Positions 22,568 to 33,577 of a DNA stretch of 64,000 nt are shown here, piece after piece (the stretch's first letter is position 1; each line of letters starts with the position of its first letter). The notes below the pieces were generated by a model, which saw only the letters and a list, made by a program, of their open reading frames with translations, was not told the DNA's origin and made no database searches. Made by a program: the position numbers and the translations under genes. Location: positions 46,162,851 to 46,226,850 of the forward strand of contig CM053162.1 in the NCBI GenBank assembly GCA_028571685.1. The letters are read 5' to 3'. This DNA comes from Heterohyrax brucei. Lineage: Eukaryota; Chordata; Mammalia; Hyracoidea; Procaviidae.

Positions 22568-23024
22568 ATATCAAGGAAACAGCTCATCCGATTGTAGAGG
22601 CTGAAATGTCCCAAGTCCTAGATCAGGATAGAAGCTTCTCCCAATTCACACAGCCAGTAAAGCTGGCAAACCCAAGGTTAACAGGTCGGAGATCAAGGCC
22701 TCAGCTCACAGGCTGTGAAGATTGACAAATCTCAAGATTCGCAAGTAATTTGCTAGCTCAGGTCTCAAGAACCACAGGTCGGAAGATAAAAGAGTCAATT
22801 GCTGGAGCCACAAGCCAAATACCTTGGCAAGTGAGCAGAAACACAGAAGGCAGCAGGAGGTGAAGAGGTGACTGTAGAGAGCTGGTGAATTACCACGGGC
22901 CCCACCCCCTGCCAGTGTCGCCCAGCAGATTCCATCAGGGGTGATCACATTATACAACTGCCAAAACACTGAGACTCACGGCCTGGCCAAGTTGACATAA
23001 ACTCTTAAACATCACATTCATGTA

Positions 23025-23190
23025 GCACTCTGGGTCAGGCTCCGTACAGGTGCTTGAGTGTTCATATAATTCTCAAAACAAATAGTACAAAATAAAAAGA
23101 ATTGTCTTTTATTACAGAAGAGGAAATTGAACTTGAGTTAAAATAACTTGCCCAAGGTTATCTAGATGGTCTCAGTATTTGAAACAATCT
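23025..23190 (+). mobile_element. MIR SINE
   Basis: attctcaaaacaa ... acagaagaggaaattgaac ... ataacttgcccaaggtta is the conserved MIR core. Ancient. Confidence 0.75.
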
Positions 23191-23321
23191 TTTCTTTTTT
23201 TAACTTCAAAGCTTATAATTTTTGTTTTTTATTTCAATGCTTATGTTTTTTTTACTTCGAAGTTTGTGTTTTTTTCCCTTCTCAGTGCACACAAGGTGGC
23301 TTGGCTGAGCCCAGACTCTAT

Positions 23322-23429
23322 CCGTAGAGTAGAACTGCCTCGTTAAGTTTCCAGAGAGTGTCTGGTAGAGTCAAACTGCCGACCTTTTGGTTAGCAGACA
23401 TAGCCCTTGACCACTATGCCACCAGGGTT
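23322..23429 (-). mobile_element. AfroSINE, 3'-end-lacking copy with long TSD
   Basis: Reverse AfroSINE missing its tail. Flanks gctgagcccagactctat (23304-23321) and gctgagcctggaccctat (23430-23447) form an 18-bp direct repeat with three mismatches. Confidence 0.85.
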
Positions 23430-23564
23430 GCTGAGCCTGGACCCTATACATTTTATAACTGATGTGGCAGGACAGGAGCAAGGACTATATGAGCTGGGCT
23501 AAGGGCCTGAAAAATGTCCACTGTTTTAAAGGTGACAGGAGTTTTTTAATTCCTGATTGCCAAA

Positions 23565-23715
23565 AGAAGTTAAGACACTCAGCTTCTAACTTAATGGTTG
23601 TAAGTTGGAGTCTACCAAGAGGTACTTTAGAGGAAAGATCTGGTGATCTACTTCCAAATACTCAGTCACTGCAAACCCTGTGGAGCCCAGTTCTCTGACA
23701 GCAACTGGTTTTCTA
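23565..23715 (+). mobile_element. AfroSINE, diverged long variant
   Basis: cagcttctaacttaatggt, gtaagttggagtctaccaag, aagatctggtgatctacttc, gaccctgtggagcc-like segment. Poorly conserved. Confidence 0.6.
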
Positions 23716-23944
23716 ATAGCGGTGAATGGATACTTCCATTACCTTTGAGGTAGAGTACTCACTTTGGGAGCCATCACTCCTTTAATGGACTTATTGAGCT
23801 GAAAGCCACTTTGCACAGTTGAGGAACAGAGGGCAGAAGCTGAGGGAAGCGATTAAATGAGAGACTTAAGGGCTTGGATGTGGGCAGTTGGATCCCAAAC
23901 TCAAGTGAACAGCTTGGAAAAAAAGGTACCTCTAGGGTCTATCA

Positions 23945-24117
23945 GGAAACTCTGCTGGCTTTGTTGTTAAGTGCTATGTCTGCTAACCAAAAGGTTGGCA
24001 GTTGGAATCCATCAGGTACTCCTTGGAAACTCTATGGAGCAGTTCTACTCTGCCGTACGGGGTCACTATGAGTTGGAATTGACTCGATGGCAGTGGCTTT
24101 GGAGGTTTTTGGTTTTA
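23945..24117 (+). mobile_element. AfroSINE
   Basis: tgctaaccaaaaggttggca, actccttggaaactctatgg, ggtcactatgagttggaatt, gatggcagtgg. Full length. Confidence 0.93.
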
Positions 24118-24440
24118 GTGTATACTGAGTTCCAGGCAAATACTTTCTTGAAGTCTCTGTTTGTGTATAATTTGATTTTAAAATATAATTCAAAATTCAC
24201 GGACAGTTGTGTGACAGAATGATTTATTCATAAAGATCAAGAGTAATAGACAGATAAGAGATACTTCTGAATTTGTTTACTGTTCAGTCTGTGCAGTGAA
24301 AGATTCCTTGTGACGTCCAAGCATCCAGACTAGTAGGAAAGTAGTTCTTACTCAGTTTCATGGCTTGTTGGAACCTGGCTGTATCGAAAGAATAAGATGT
24401 TTTAGCCTCTGCAGTTCCCTAACATTGTTAGGGACTATTG
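24118..24440. other. no recognised feature
   Basis: AT-rich sequence; nothing recognised. Confidence 0.5.
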
Positions 24441-24500
24441 GGGAGACGCCTGACTCATGGGGACCCCGTGCACAGCAAATGGTGTCTGGGCCTGTGTTAC
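24441..24500 (-). mobile_element. AfroSINE/RTE 3'-end scrap
   Basis: cctgactcatggggaccccg resembles the complement of an AfroSINE or RTE tail. Short and uncertain. Confidence 0.4.
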
Positions 24501-24726
24501 CACCACTGCTGGTTGCAGATTGGGTGATTGTCACATATATGGTTTTCTTTTTTTAGCATTTATTTTATATTTGGTGAAAATATACACAGCAGAACATAGT
24601 GTCATTCAACAATTTCTACATGTGCGTTTCAGTGAAATTGGTTATGTTGCCCACTTTGTGCCACCGTTTTTAGTATCATTATTCATATCGTCTTACTGCT
24701 GCTGACATAGGTTTACTTATTCTTAA

Positions 24727-24893
24727 ATGTCCTCTAGTAATGTAATGGTTAAATGTTACAGCTGCTAACGAAGAGGCCAGCAGTTCCAATCTACCAGGAA
24801 CTCCTTGGAAATTCTACAGGGCCTTCTACTCCATCTTATAGGATTGCTATGAGTTGGAATCAACACAACGGCAGTGGATTTGTTTGGTTTTGG
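24727..24893 (+). mobile_element. AfroSINE (first of tandem pair)
   Basis: tctagtaatgtaatggttaa head, aactccttggaaattctaca body, gctatgagttggaatcaaca tail, then tttgtttggtttt. Confidence 0.9.
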
Positions 24894-25062
24894 GAGCTCC
24901 TCATCCAGAGCACTAATAGCATGGTGATTAAGAGCTATGCCTACTAACCAAAAGGTCAGAAATTCAAATCTATCAGCGAGCTGCCCCTTGGAAACCCTGT
25001 GAGTATTCTATAGGGTCTATAAGAGTTAGAATGGACTTGAAGGCAACAGGTTTGTTCTGTTT
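24894..25062 (+). mobile_element. AfroSINE (second of tandem pair)
   Basis: gcatggtgattaagagctat head, ccccttggaaaccctg body, ggtctataagagttagaatg tail. Follows directly on the previous copy in the same orientation. Confidence 0.9.
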
Positions 25063-26242
25063 TTCAGAAACTTCACATCTGTGCTTTAGAGTCACTGTTG
25101 TCATTTGACTTTATACAGATAGTTCTTTAAAAGTACACAATGATCAAGGTGAGCATTTTTTACAAGTTTAGCTAAGCTTTAGTTGTTTCCTTTAAAGATG
25201 ACTTCAGGTGATATTTTCAGTTTAAGATTTAGGATTTTCTGGGTCAACAAATAGGAGATTCCTCCAGGTTCAATAAATCCAGTGAGTCCGGATTCCATAA
25301 GAAATTAAAATTCTCTCCCACATTCTTTCCCTTTCTGATCAGGATTCATCTAGTGTCTCCTTGATCAAAATATTCAGTAATGGGAGCTGAGCATCACTCA
25401 GTTCTGATCTCATGCAAAGATGGCTATAGTCCATGGGGGCAATTCAACCTGAAGTCCAGTGCCCTCTCTGATTCTTGGGTTGCCTTCTTCCTCTGCTGTT
25501 CCAGGTGGATAAAGGCCACCTGCTGCATCTTGGATGACCAGATTTTAAGAACCCAGGCACTATTCATCAAGTTATGGGTAGAACAGAAACTTTAAAAATA
25601 ATATTAAACTTTAAAAAACAGTCCAATGAGGCTATCACCCTAAGCCACTGAATTAAAAGAGGTAATTCTGTGAAATGATTGCTTGTAACTGCAGCTTTTT
25701 TTTTTTTTTTTGCTGTTGTTACTGTAAGATTAAATATAACACAACATCTGATATGTTGTCCTTTTTTTCTGGCATACAATTTAGTTATATCAATTACATT
25801 AGTAAAGTTGTCTAACCACCACCCTTAATTAATGCTAATTTTCCCATCATCATAGACATGAACTCAAGTACAACCCAGGAAATGATTCTCTCTCTTTTTC
25901 CCTCTTACTCCAGGACACTACTGATAACTGTTGGTCTGTATATACTTACCTATTCTTGTTATTTTATAGAAGTGATGCCACACACTATTTGTCCTTCTGT
26001 GATTGACTTATTTTCTTTCCACATAATGTCTTTGAGATTCAACTATGTTGGAGCATGTATGTGGACTTCATTTCTTTTTATGGTTGGAGTAGTATTACAC
26101 TGTATGTATGTACCACATTTTGTTTGTCCATTCATTTATTGATAGGCACTTAGCTTGGTTCTACCTTTTTGCTATTGTGAATAGTGCTACAATGAACACA
26201 GGTATACCTACATCTGTCTGGGTCACTGCTTTTAGATACCTC

Positions 26243-26404
26243 AGTGGTTTGAACCCACTAGTCACTCCATGGGAGAAAGATGCGGCGGCAGCCTGCTTAT
26301 GTAAAGATTACAATCTTGGGAACCATGTGGGGCACTTGGTCACATAGGATCACTGTAGTGTGACTGAGTTGAAATCAACTTGACAACAGAGGGTTTGGTT
26401 TATA
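26243..26404 (+). mobile_element. AfroSINE, long variant, 5'-truncated
   Basis: Begins at gtttgaacccactagtcac, keeps the extra block (aaagattacaatcttggga) and tail (gactgagttgaaatcaactt). Lacks the promoter head. Confidence 0.85.
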
Positions 26405-26629
26405 GCATTTCTGTGAATCACAATAACTAGGAGTGGAAGTGCTGGGTCATATAGTAGTCCATTTTTAATTTTCTGAAGAATTGCCATACTGTTTTCTAAA
26501 ACAGTTGTACATTTGACATTCCCTCCAGCAACGGATAAGGGTTTCAGTCTCCCCAGATCTTCATTAGTACTTACTGTTTTAATATTGCCACTCTAATATG
26601 GGTGAGGTGATATCTTATTGTATTTTTTT

Positions 26630-26835
26630 AATGTTTTATTGTGTTTTAGGTGTAAGTTTTTGTCATACAAAAACTTGCATACACTCTGCACTGTAACTCT
26701 AGCTGCTCTCCCCACCATGTGACAGCATACTCCTCCTATCCACCCTGTGTTTCCTGAGTCCATTCAGCTGGGTCCTGTCTCTCTCTGCCTTCTCTTGCCT
26801 CTGGACAGGAGCTGCCCAGTCAGTCGTATGTTCGT
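26630..26835 (-). mobile_element. L1 3' UTR fragment
   Basis: ttttattgtgttttaggtg, ctagctgctctccccaccat, ctctggacaggagctgccc: the same family as 3250-3735 and 61322-61810, inserted in the L1 ORF2 sequence. Confidence 0.7.
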
Positions 26836-26863
26836 TGCGGTTTTGATTTGCTCTTCTCTAATT

Positions 26864-27032
26864 GGAAACTCTGTTGACACAGTACTTAGGAGCTACAGCT
26901 GATAACCAAAACATCAGGAGTTTGAATCCACCAGGTGTCCCTTAGAAACTTTGTGGGGCAATTCTACTCTGTCCAATAGGGTCACTATGAGTTGGAAATC
27001 GACCCTACAGCAATGGATTTGGATTCGTTTGT
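26864..27032 (+). mobile_element. AfroSINE 1 of 3 at one L1 site
   Basis: ggaaactctgttgacacagt head to gagttggaaatcgacccta tail. Followed by target-like ttaatggctagtg. Confidence 0.92.
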
Positions 27033-27044
27033 TTAATGGCTAGT

Positions 27045-27206
27045 GGGAAACCCTGGTGGCACAGCAGTTAAGTACTACAGCTGCTAACCAACAGGCTGGG
27101 TGTTCAAATCCACCACGCGCTCTTTGGAAACTCTATGGAATGGCCCTTCTCTGTTCTATAGGGTTGCTATGAGTTGGAATCAACTCTATGGCAATGGGTT
27201 CCTTTG
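27045..27206 (+). mobile_element. AfroSINE 2 of 3 at one L1 site
   Basis: gaaaccctggtggcacagca head to gctatgagttggaatcaact tail. Followed by taatgcctaatg (27209-27220). Confidence 0.94.
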
Positions 27207-27220
27207 GTTAATGCCTAATG

Positions 27221-27376
27221 GAAGCTCTGGTGGCATAAGCATTAAGAGCTTGGCTGCTAACCAAAAAACTCGGTAGTTTGAATCTACCAGCCACTCATTA
27301 GAATTGCTATGGGGCAGTTTTACTCTGTCCTGTAGAGCCACTGTGAGTCAGAATCCACCTGACAGCAATGGTTTTA
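27221..27376 (+). mobile_element. AfroSINE 3 of 3 at one L1 site
   Basis: gaagctctggtggcataagc head to ccactgtgagtcagaatcc tail. Followed by taataattaatgacc where the L1 resumes. Confidence 0.93.
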
Positions 27377-27602
27377 ATAATTAATGACCATGAGCATCTT
27401 TTCACGTTTGTTAACTGCTTGAATGTTCACTTTGGTGAAATACTGTTCATATCCTTCATCCATTTTTGATAGAGTTACTTATCTTTTTGTTAAGTTGTGA
27501 AAGTTTTACATATTTTTTGGATAGTAGATCTTTATTGGATATGTGGTTTCTGAAGTTTTTTTTTTTTTACCAGTCTATAGGTTGTCTTTTTACTCTTTTA
27601 TT

Positions 27603-28110
27603 AAAATCTTTTTTAAAACTTATTTTATATATTTGTTGTTGTTGAAAATATGCACAGCAGAACATACAGCAATTCAACTATTTCTACATGTAATATTCAG
27701 TAATAATGATTGCCTTAAATTGTGCAACTGTTCTCACCCTCTTTTTCTGAATTGTTCTTCCCCCATTAATATAAACTCACAGTCTCTAAAATTTCCTATT
27801 TAATCTTTCAAATTTATTGTCAATTTGATCTCATATATATAATTCTTAAAAGAGCACAATGTTCAAGGCATTCTTTACTGGTTAAGATAAACTACTGCTG
27901 GTTTTTAAAGTGATTTAGGAGGTATTTTTGGTTTAACATTTAAAGATTATCTCAGGATAATTGTTTTGAGGGTTCATCCAGCTTCCGTGAATCCAGAAAG
28001 TGTGAACTCCAAGAGAATTTGAAATTTTGTTCTACAATTTCCCCCTTTTAATTAGGATTTTTCTATTAAATCTTTGATCTAAACATTCAGTAATGGTAGC
28101 TAGGTTGATA
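27603..28110 (-). mobile_element. L1 3' UTR fragment inserted in L1
   Basis: Same order of motifs as 24541-25590 (tgcacagcagaacatacagc, agagcacaatgttcaagg, atccagcttccgtgaatcca, acattcagtaatggtagc). It separates L1 ORF2 sequence on either side. Confidence 0.7.
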
Positions 28111-28448
28111 TAGTTTTTGAAGAACATTAATATTTAATTTTTATGAGGTTCCAGATATCTCTTTTGTCTTCTGGTGCTTGCGCATTTGTTGTTGCACTTG
28201 ATAATTTATCATTTTAAAAAAAGAAAAGAAAACTATGTCCCATAGCTTCATTCATATATTTTCTTCCAAAAACTTCATCGTTTCAGATTTAACATTTGAA
28301 TCTTTAATCCATTTTGAATGTCTTTGTATATGACGTGATCTTGCTTCATTTTTCTGCACTTAGAAATACAATTTTTCCAGCACCATTTGTTGAGCAGACT
28401 GTTTTTTCCTCATTGGATTGACTTAGCATCTTTGTCACCGTAAGTTGA

Positions 28449-28972
28449 TGTCATGGATCGAATTGTGTCCCCCCCAAAATATGTGTAGCCATGTCACTAG
28501 GCCATGATTCCTAGTATCCTGTGACTGTCCTCCATTTTGTGGTTTTCCTATGCTGTATGTTAAAGGATTAGGGTGGGACTGTAAATCCCTTTATAAGATC
28601 ACCTCCCTGCTCCACTGTAAAGGGAGTTTCCCTGGAGTATGGTGTATCCCACCCTTAATCCTTTCAGCCTGCAAGAGATAAAAGGAAAGAGAAGCAGGCA
28701 GAGAATTGGGAACTTCATACCATCAAGAAAGCAGCACTGGGAGAAGAGAACGTCCTTCAGATCTGAGGTTCCTGCGCCAAGATGCTCCCTGAACAAAGAC
28801 TGATGAAATATCAGACTTTCCCGCAGAGCCAACAAGGGGAAAGCCTTCCCCTGGAGTGGACACCCTGAACATGGACTTACAGCCTACCAGACTATGTAAG
28901 AATAAATGGTCCTTTGTTAAAGCCATCCACTCGGTGGTATTTCTGTTAGAGCAGCCCTAGCTGACTAAAACA
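28449..28972 (+). mobile_element. MaLR-like solo LTR with perfect 5-bp TSD
   Basis: Begins tgtcatggatcgaattgtgt, contains the aataaa signal near 28900, and ends gcagccctagctgactaaaa-ca. gttga occurs at 28444-28448 and 28973-28977, the 5-bp TSD expected for ERVL/MaLR. The L1 reads straight through once the LTR is removed. No internal genes, so it is a solo LTR. Confidence 0.92.
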
Positions 28973-29348
28973 GTTGATCATAGATGTATGGACTTATTTC
29001 CTGGTTCTCAGCTCTATTCCATTGGTCTATGTATCTATCAGTAAACTGTTTTCATTACTGTAGCTGTATAGCACGTCTTGAAATCAGGAGATGTGAGGCC
29101 TCCTACTTTGTTCTTCTCAAACTGATTTGGCTTTTCAGGTCCTCTTGCCTTTCCATATAAAGTTGAGAATTGGTTTTTCCACTCCTGTAAAAAATCCTCT
29201 TTGACATTTTGATCAGGATTGCAATGAGTCTGCAGATCACTTGGATAGTATTGAATCCATATGGTTTTCCATTGGTAGATTTTCAAAAGTAAGTCCCTAT
29301 GCCTTTGTTCCTAATCTAGCTCAGTCTGAAAGCTCTGTTAAAACCTAC

Positions 29349-29813
29349 TGCCATGGATTGAATTGAGTCCCACTATAAATGTGTCTAGCAATTTGGCTAT
29401 ACCATGATTCCTGGTATTTTGTGATGTTTCAATAAACTGTAAGTCCTGCCTCTGTGATATTAATGAGGGAAGATGAGCAGCAGTTATGTTAGTGGGGCAG
29501 GACTTAATGTATAAGACTGAGAGTGCCTCAAGGTAATCTCTTAGGATGCAAAGGAAAGAGAAAGCAAGCAGATAGTTAGAGACCTCATACCACATGTTTT
29601 GGACTTGGGGTCCTTGAGTCTCAAAAGCTCCCAGCCTTAGCAGAAGGTTGACCACAGGACCTTCCTCCAGAGCCAACAGAGAAAGCTTTCCTCTGGAGCT
29701 GACACTGTGAATTTGGCCTTTTAGCCTACTGAACTGTGACAAAATAAATTTTTCCTTGTTAGAGCCATACACTTGTGGTATTTCTGTTATAGTAACACTA
29801 TATGAGTAAGATA
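29349..29813 (+). mobile_element. MaLR-like solo LTR
   Basis: Begins tgccatggattgaattgagt, has aataaattt near 29741, ends gtaacactatatgagtaaga-ta. 5-bp flanks cctac (29344-29348) and cctgt (29814-29818) differ at two of five bases. Same family and strand as 28449-28972, 376 bases downstream, but with its own flanks, so it is not the partner LTR of one provirus. Confidence 0.88.
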
Positions 29814-29849
29814 CCTGTTCATCATCATAGTAACACATAAGACTTCACG

Positions 29850-29953
29850 AACAGATGATTGGTGGCTGCGATGAAAGGTACACTAACTGGGAATGGAACC
29901 CAGGTCTTTGGACACAGGAGGCAAGAATTCTACCTTTGAACTACCAGTGCCCC
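29850..29953 (-). mobile_element. tRNA-Gly-like SINE head
   Basis: Reverse complement reads gcactggtagttcaaaggta, gaattcttgcct, then gacctgggttccattccca: a tRNA-Gly-like body with a good B box (ggttccattcc) and a weaker A box. It is followed by SINE-like ctttcatcgcagccaccaat. A functional tRNA is unlikely because anticodon and acceptor stem are not preserved. It differs from the head of the common AfroSINEs here. Confidence 0.7.
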
Positions 29954-30126
29954 TGTTATCATTTATTGAATGTTGGCTACATTATTACTCAAGATACTGC
30001 CTCATTTATCATGCCACTGGTAAGTACTGGCTATCAATCACTCTCAAAAGCTGTTTCCTTGATAATGACAAAAAATGCATGGCTTACCCAGAGTATGCAG
30101 GAAAATGTGCAAGATGGTTCATTGTC

Positions 30127-30275
30127 TAAAACCTGTTGCTGTCAAGTCGATTCCAACTCTAGCAATGAGGACAGAACTGCCCCTTAGGACTTTCAAGGGG
30201 AACCTGGTGGATTCAAACTGCTGACCTTTTGGTTAGCAGTCAAACTCTTAACTACTATAACCACCATAGTTTCCA
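30127..30275 (-). mobile_element. AfroSINE with TSD
   Basis: aacctgttgctgtcaagtcg ... cttttggttagcagtc ... accaccatagtttcc. TSD gttcattgtc (30117-30126) and gttcattatc (30276-30285), one mismatch in ten. Confidence 0.93.
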
Positions 30276-30285
30276 GTTCATTATC

Positions 30286-30990
30286 GGGGCATGTTAAACT
30301 TGCTGCTAAGAATTTCATAGCAAAAATGTAGACCAGCACATCGTCCAACCATGCCGTCTTTTAAACTCAATAGTCTATAATTACAGAACTTATAGAATGT
30401 AATCTCTTAAGTGTTGACTGTACATCTGACTTCCACACACCACAACCAGCAGAGAAGATAAGTGACAGGTCGGTAGGAGGAAAAGATGAGGGGACCCATT
30501 CATGCAGAGAAGCCCATACCTTGTACTGCAAGACTGGAAAGCAACTTGGGAGATTATGACATCATCACATCTGTTAGACATAAGAGAGAGAACATTGCTT
30601 GGGAATGGTCTCACTGGCTTTATAGAGCCATGGGCTCTGAATTCCTGTAGGAGATAAGCAAGGTCACCCAGAGGGAACTTTTTGACCCTTGACACATAAC
30701 CTGTGGAGATAGTGGATGTCCACTCTGGGTAAGGAGGAGAATGTGCATGGAGTACAAATGCCTGTCACCACCCCTTGGATGCTGTAGACCAGAAGCAGCA
30801 CTGTGGTGGAGACTTACATGGCCTACATTTGCAGCTCAAGTTCTAATCAGCATTGAATCTTCAGTAACTCAAAGTCCCAGCTTTTGTCTTAGTGCAACAC
30901 AAGTCAGAACCAAACAGAATCAACACATCAGCACCAGTGGCCCAGTCTCTCATGATCCTTGAAAACAATACTGCACTGGTCAGCAGACAC
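30286..30990. other. unassigned, possibly L1 5' UTR
   Basis: May be the upstream part of the L1 that follows. I could not find the L1 start. A short aagtgac match between 30467 and the L1 3' end at about 38549 is too weak to call a TSD. Confidence 0.35.
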
Positions 30991-32293
30991 AACCTGCTCA
31001 CCAGGCCCTACCTTTCAGAAGCAAGGCCTGCTGCAGGCCTGACAAACTCCTTCAAATTCTGAAAAAGACTCTCCAAAACATGGAGCTGGGGGAAGAGGAG
31101 TTTGTGTAAGGAATAGGGCCCAGACAGAGACTCTGACTGCCAGGTCTAGAGATGGTAGTAGCATGCAACTCTCCTCACCTCCACCTAGAACTGAGCTCTG
31201 GCAAGGTTGAAAGCATCTATAAGTAGCTCTATTGGCACAGGGGTACTGGGACACCATCTTTGGCTTGGAGTTGGGGGAGAACAACCACTAGGACCTGGCA
31301 TAGTATTGTCAGATTTGCCTAGGCACCAGTAACGTACTAAACTACTCCTCTCAAAGACAAGCCAGTAGCTGCTGATGCCCACTCCTGCTGACTTACTGCA
31401 TCAGAGAAATGCAGGTGCTGATGCCTTCTTTGTTATCCAGGTGGTGGGGAATGGGCATCAGCTGACCAATATGCTTAATTGCAGTGCTTAAGTAAACAGT
31501 GTATAGTGCAGTAGAGAGACAGCATGTAGGATAGCCACATATTGAGAGCTCAGCTGCTGACTGAGGGCACCACTGTCTTTCCACCCTCTCTTTTCTGAGC
31601 TGTGCCGTAGACTGCTGTTTCACGGCAGGAAGAGAAGACCAGCTGGGGTGCCATCTAGGTTGGTTGGGAGGTGGAGTCACCCACCTGGGGGTGTTAGCTG
31701 TGGCTGATTCTCAAGCAGAACAGCAGCCTGTCTGGCAAGTGTTCCTCCAGCAGAAAAGTGGCGTTTGAGACAATTTGTGTCAAGATTCACAACTGGGGCC
31801 TGGCAGAGGATGGCTGAAGGCTCTAACCTCTCTGTACTTTGCACCACATCTTAGCATCATTGGGACAGCCTATGAGGCACTTTCATTGGCAGCTGGAAGG
31901 GTGCCTGCTACACCCAAGGGCCTGACTGTTTTCAACAGTAATTGGACAGCTGCCTGCTTAGAACTAAAGTACCTTTTAAATAAGACCTGGAGATCTGACT
32001 GCTGAGAGGCACAGCACATTCTCCTCTACCCTTCACTGACTCACTTCATAGGGTCAGATGATGCCCCCCAGTGACTCCATAAGTAGAGTGCAGTCTTTTC
32101 CAGCCAAAGGCAGAGATTGCCAACCCAGAAGTCACCTGGGCCAGTAACTAGAGTACATAGAAACAGCTGGTGAACAACTTCCCTCTTAGAACTATGCCTC
32201 AGCTCCTGTTGGGGTAAAACCAAAGAAATCAAACAGCTTTTAGATGACAGTAGACAACAGTCCATTGCTAATCATTTAAAAAAGCAGTCTACC

Positions 32294-33184
32294 ATGGATC
32301 TGGAAAACTCCTAAAATAAAGAATCAAAAAAACTTTGCAGGTGAAGAAGCCTTTCTGAAACTATCAGAGGTCAAGTACAAAAGAATTATAGAGAGCCCTT
32401 CTAGAGATTAAACAAAATGCAGCAGAGCAAAATGAAAAATTAAGTAGGCTATTCAAACTGATGGAACATCATCAATTTGCAATCCAGCAAATAGATAACA
32501 AAATTATAGAATTAGACAATTCAACTGAAAGCCAAAAGAGCAGAATGGAAGGATTGAAGTCAGACTTAGTGACCTTCAGGATAGAGCAACTAGCACCAAC
32601 GCTTGTGAGGAGAAATCAGAGAACAGAAAAGTGAAAAAGCATTAAGAAACATATGGGATCTATTAAGAGGAATAATTTACGAATAAATGGAGTTCCTGAG
32701 CAGGGAGGGATAGATGAAAACACAGAGAGCATTGTTGTAGAGTTGTTGACATAAAACTTCCCTGAAATTACGAAAGAAGGGAACGTAGATATCCAAGAAG
32801 TGCATCCAATGCCACAAAACCAAGACCCCAAAAGAAAGACACCAAAACATATTATAATCAAGCTTAACAAAATGAAACATGTACAGATTCTCTTAAAGGC
32901 AATAAGGCTCAAAGCAAAGCTAACACTTGGAGTGAAACCCTGTAGGCTTTTGTTTGACTTCTCTGAAGAAATGTTAGCAAGAAAGCAGTGGGATGACACA
33001 TTCAAAGCCCCGAAGGAGAAAAACTTCCAACCGAGAATTATATATTCTGCAAAATTGTCTCAAATACGAAGATGAAATTAAGACATTCACAGATAAACAA
33101 AAGCTTACAGACTTTGTAAAAATGAAACCCAAACTGCAAGAAATACTGAAAGGCGCTCTTTGCTTGGAAAAACAAAAACAGTAA
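32294..33184 (+). pseudogene. L1 ORF1 (RNA-binding protein) relic
   Basis: Start ATG 32294 (MDLENS then a stop). A coiled-coil-like part is readable around 32400-32570 (NEKLSRLFKLMEHHQFAIQQ, IIELDNSTESQKSRMEGLKS). The RNA-recognition part follows (NNLRINGVPE, PKHIIIKLNKMKHVQILLKA near 32845-32900) and then the C-terminal domain (DKQKLTDFV, KLQEILKGALCLEKQ, ending at 33184). Residue order matches mammalian L1 ORF1p, a trimeric nucleic-acid chaperone. Several stops and at least two frame changes. Confidence 0.82.
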
Positions 33185-33577
33185 GTGTATACTTAAGGTG
33201 ACAATGCAGGACACCACATCCAGAATCCTACTCACTCGGGAGTTAATAAGCTCAGTCAAAACTACCTTATTAAAAGAAGGGAGCCAGTGATCATAACAGG
33301 AAAACCATGATGTTGCCAGATGTATTATATTAGTTATAGTCCTTTCAGATGGAGAGGAAATTAAGAAGATCTGAAGAAGTTAAAGTTGGGTTTAAACTTA
33401 GAATAGTAAGGGGGATTATGGGGCAGCTGCAAAGCAAAATAACAATGTGACATTTCAAAACAAGAAGCATAATACAAGAATCTCAACAAACACAAAACTA
33501 ATACTGAAAAAGAATGATCCATAACAGAATATTAAGAAAAATATAGAAAACATCAACACAAAAATAAATACATCAAA

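Larger units (their letters stand above)
21622..23016 (-). mobile_element. ERVL/MaLR-type solo LTR, split by an RTE
   Basis: The halves 21622-21700 and 22568-23016 join across the RTE into one LTR on the minus strand with TG...CA ends. In reverse complement it starts tgtgatgtttaagag...gtcaacttggccaggcc and ends in ...cccaggctaagaca, a layout I associate with MaLR/ERVL LTRs. Candidate 5-bp TSD cccat (21617-21621) and ttcat (23017-23021) is weak. No internal retroviral genes present. Confidence 0.8.
24541..25590 (-). mobile_element. L1 3' UTR fragment with two AfroSINEs inside
   Basis: Same family as 27603-28110 in the same order (aaatatacacagcagaacat, tttctacatgtg, gtacacaatgatcaagg, catctagtgtctccttgatc, attcagtaatggg). 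Interrupted at 24727-25062 by two AfroSINEs. Confidence 0.7.
25690..29290 (-). mobile_element. L1 LINE antisense, heavily interrupted
   Basis: Poly(T) at about 25693-25712 marks the 3' end. ORF2 3' part spans about 25900-26630, 26836-26863, 27377-27602, 28110-28448 and 28973-29290, readable by DNA hallmarks such as gctattgtgaatagtgctac, gggtgaggtgatatctt, and on the minus strand FLQEWKNQFSTLYGKARGP near 29180. Interruptions: AfroSINE 26243-26404, L1 3' UTR piece 26630-26835, three AfroSINEs 26864-27376, L1 3' UTR piece 27603-28110, and solo LTR 28449-28972. No intact ORF. Confidence 0.85.

Noticed and set aside
28449-29813. A provirus bounded by two LTRs
   Set aside because: The sequence between is L1, and the LTRs have different flanking duplications.
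29850-29953. Functional tRNA-Gly gene
   Set aside because: The anticodon loop and acceptor stem are not preserved and it continues into SINE-like sequence; a SINE head fits better.
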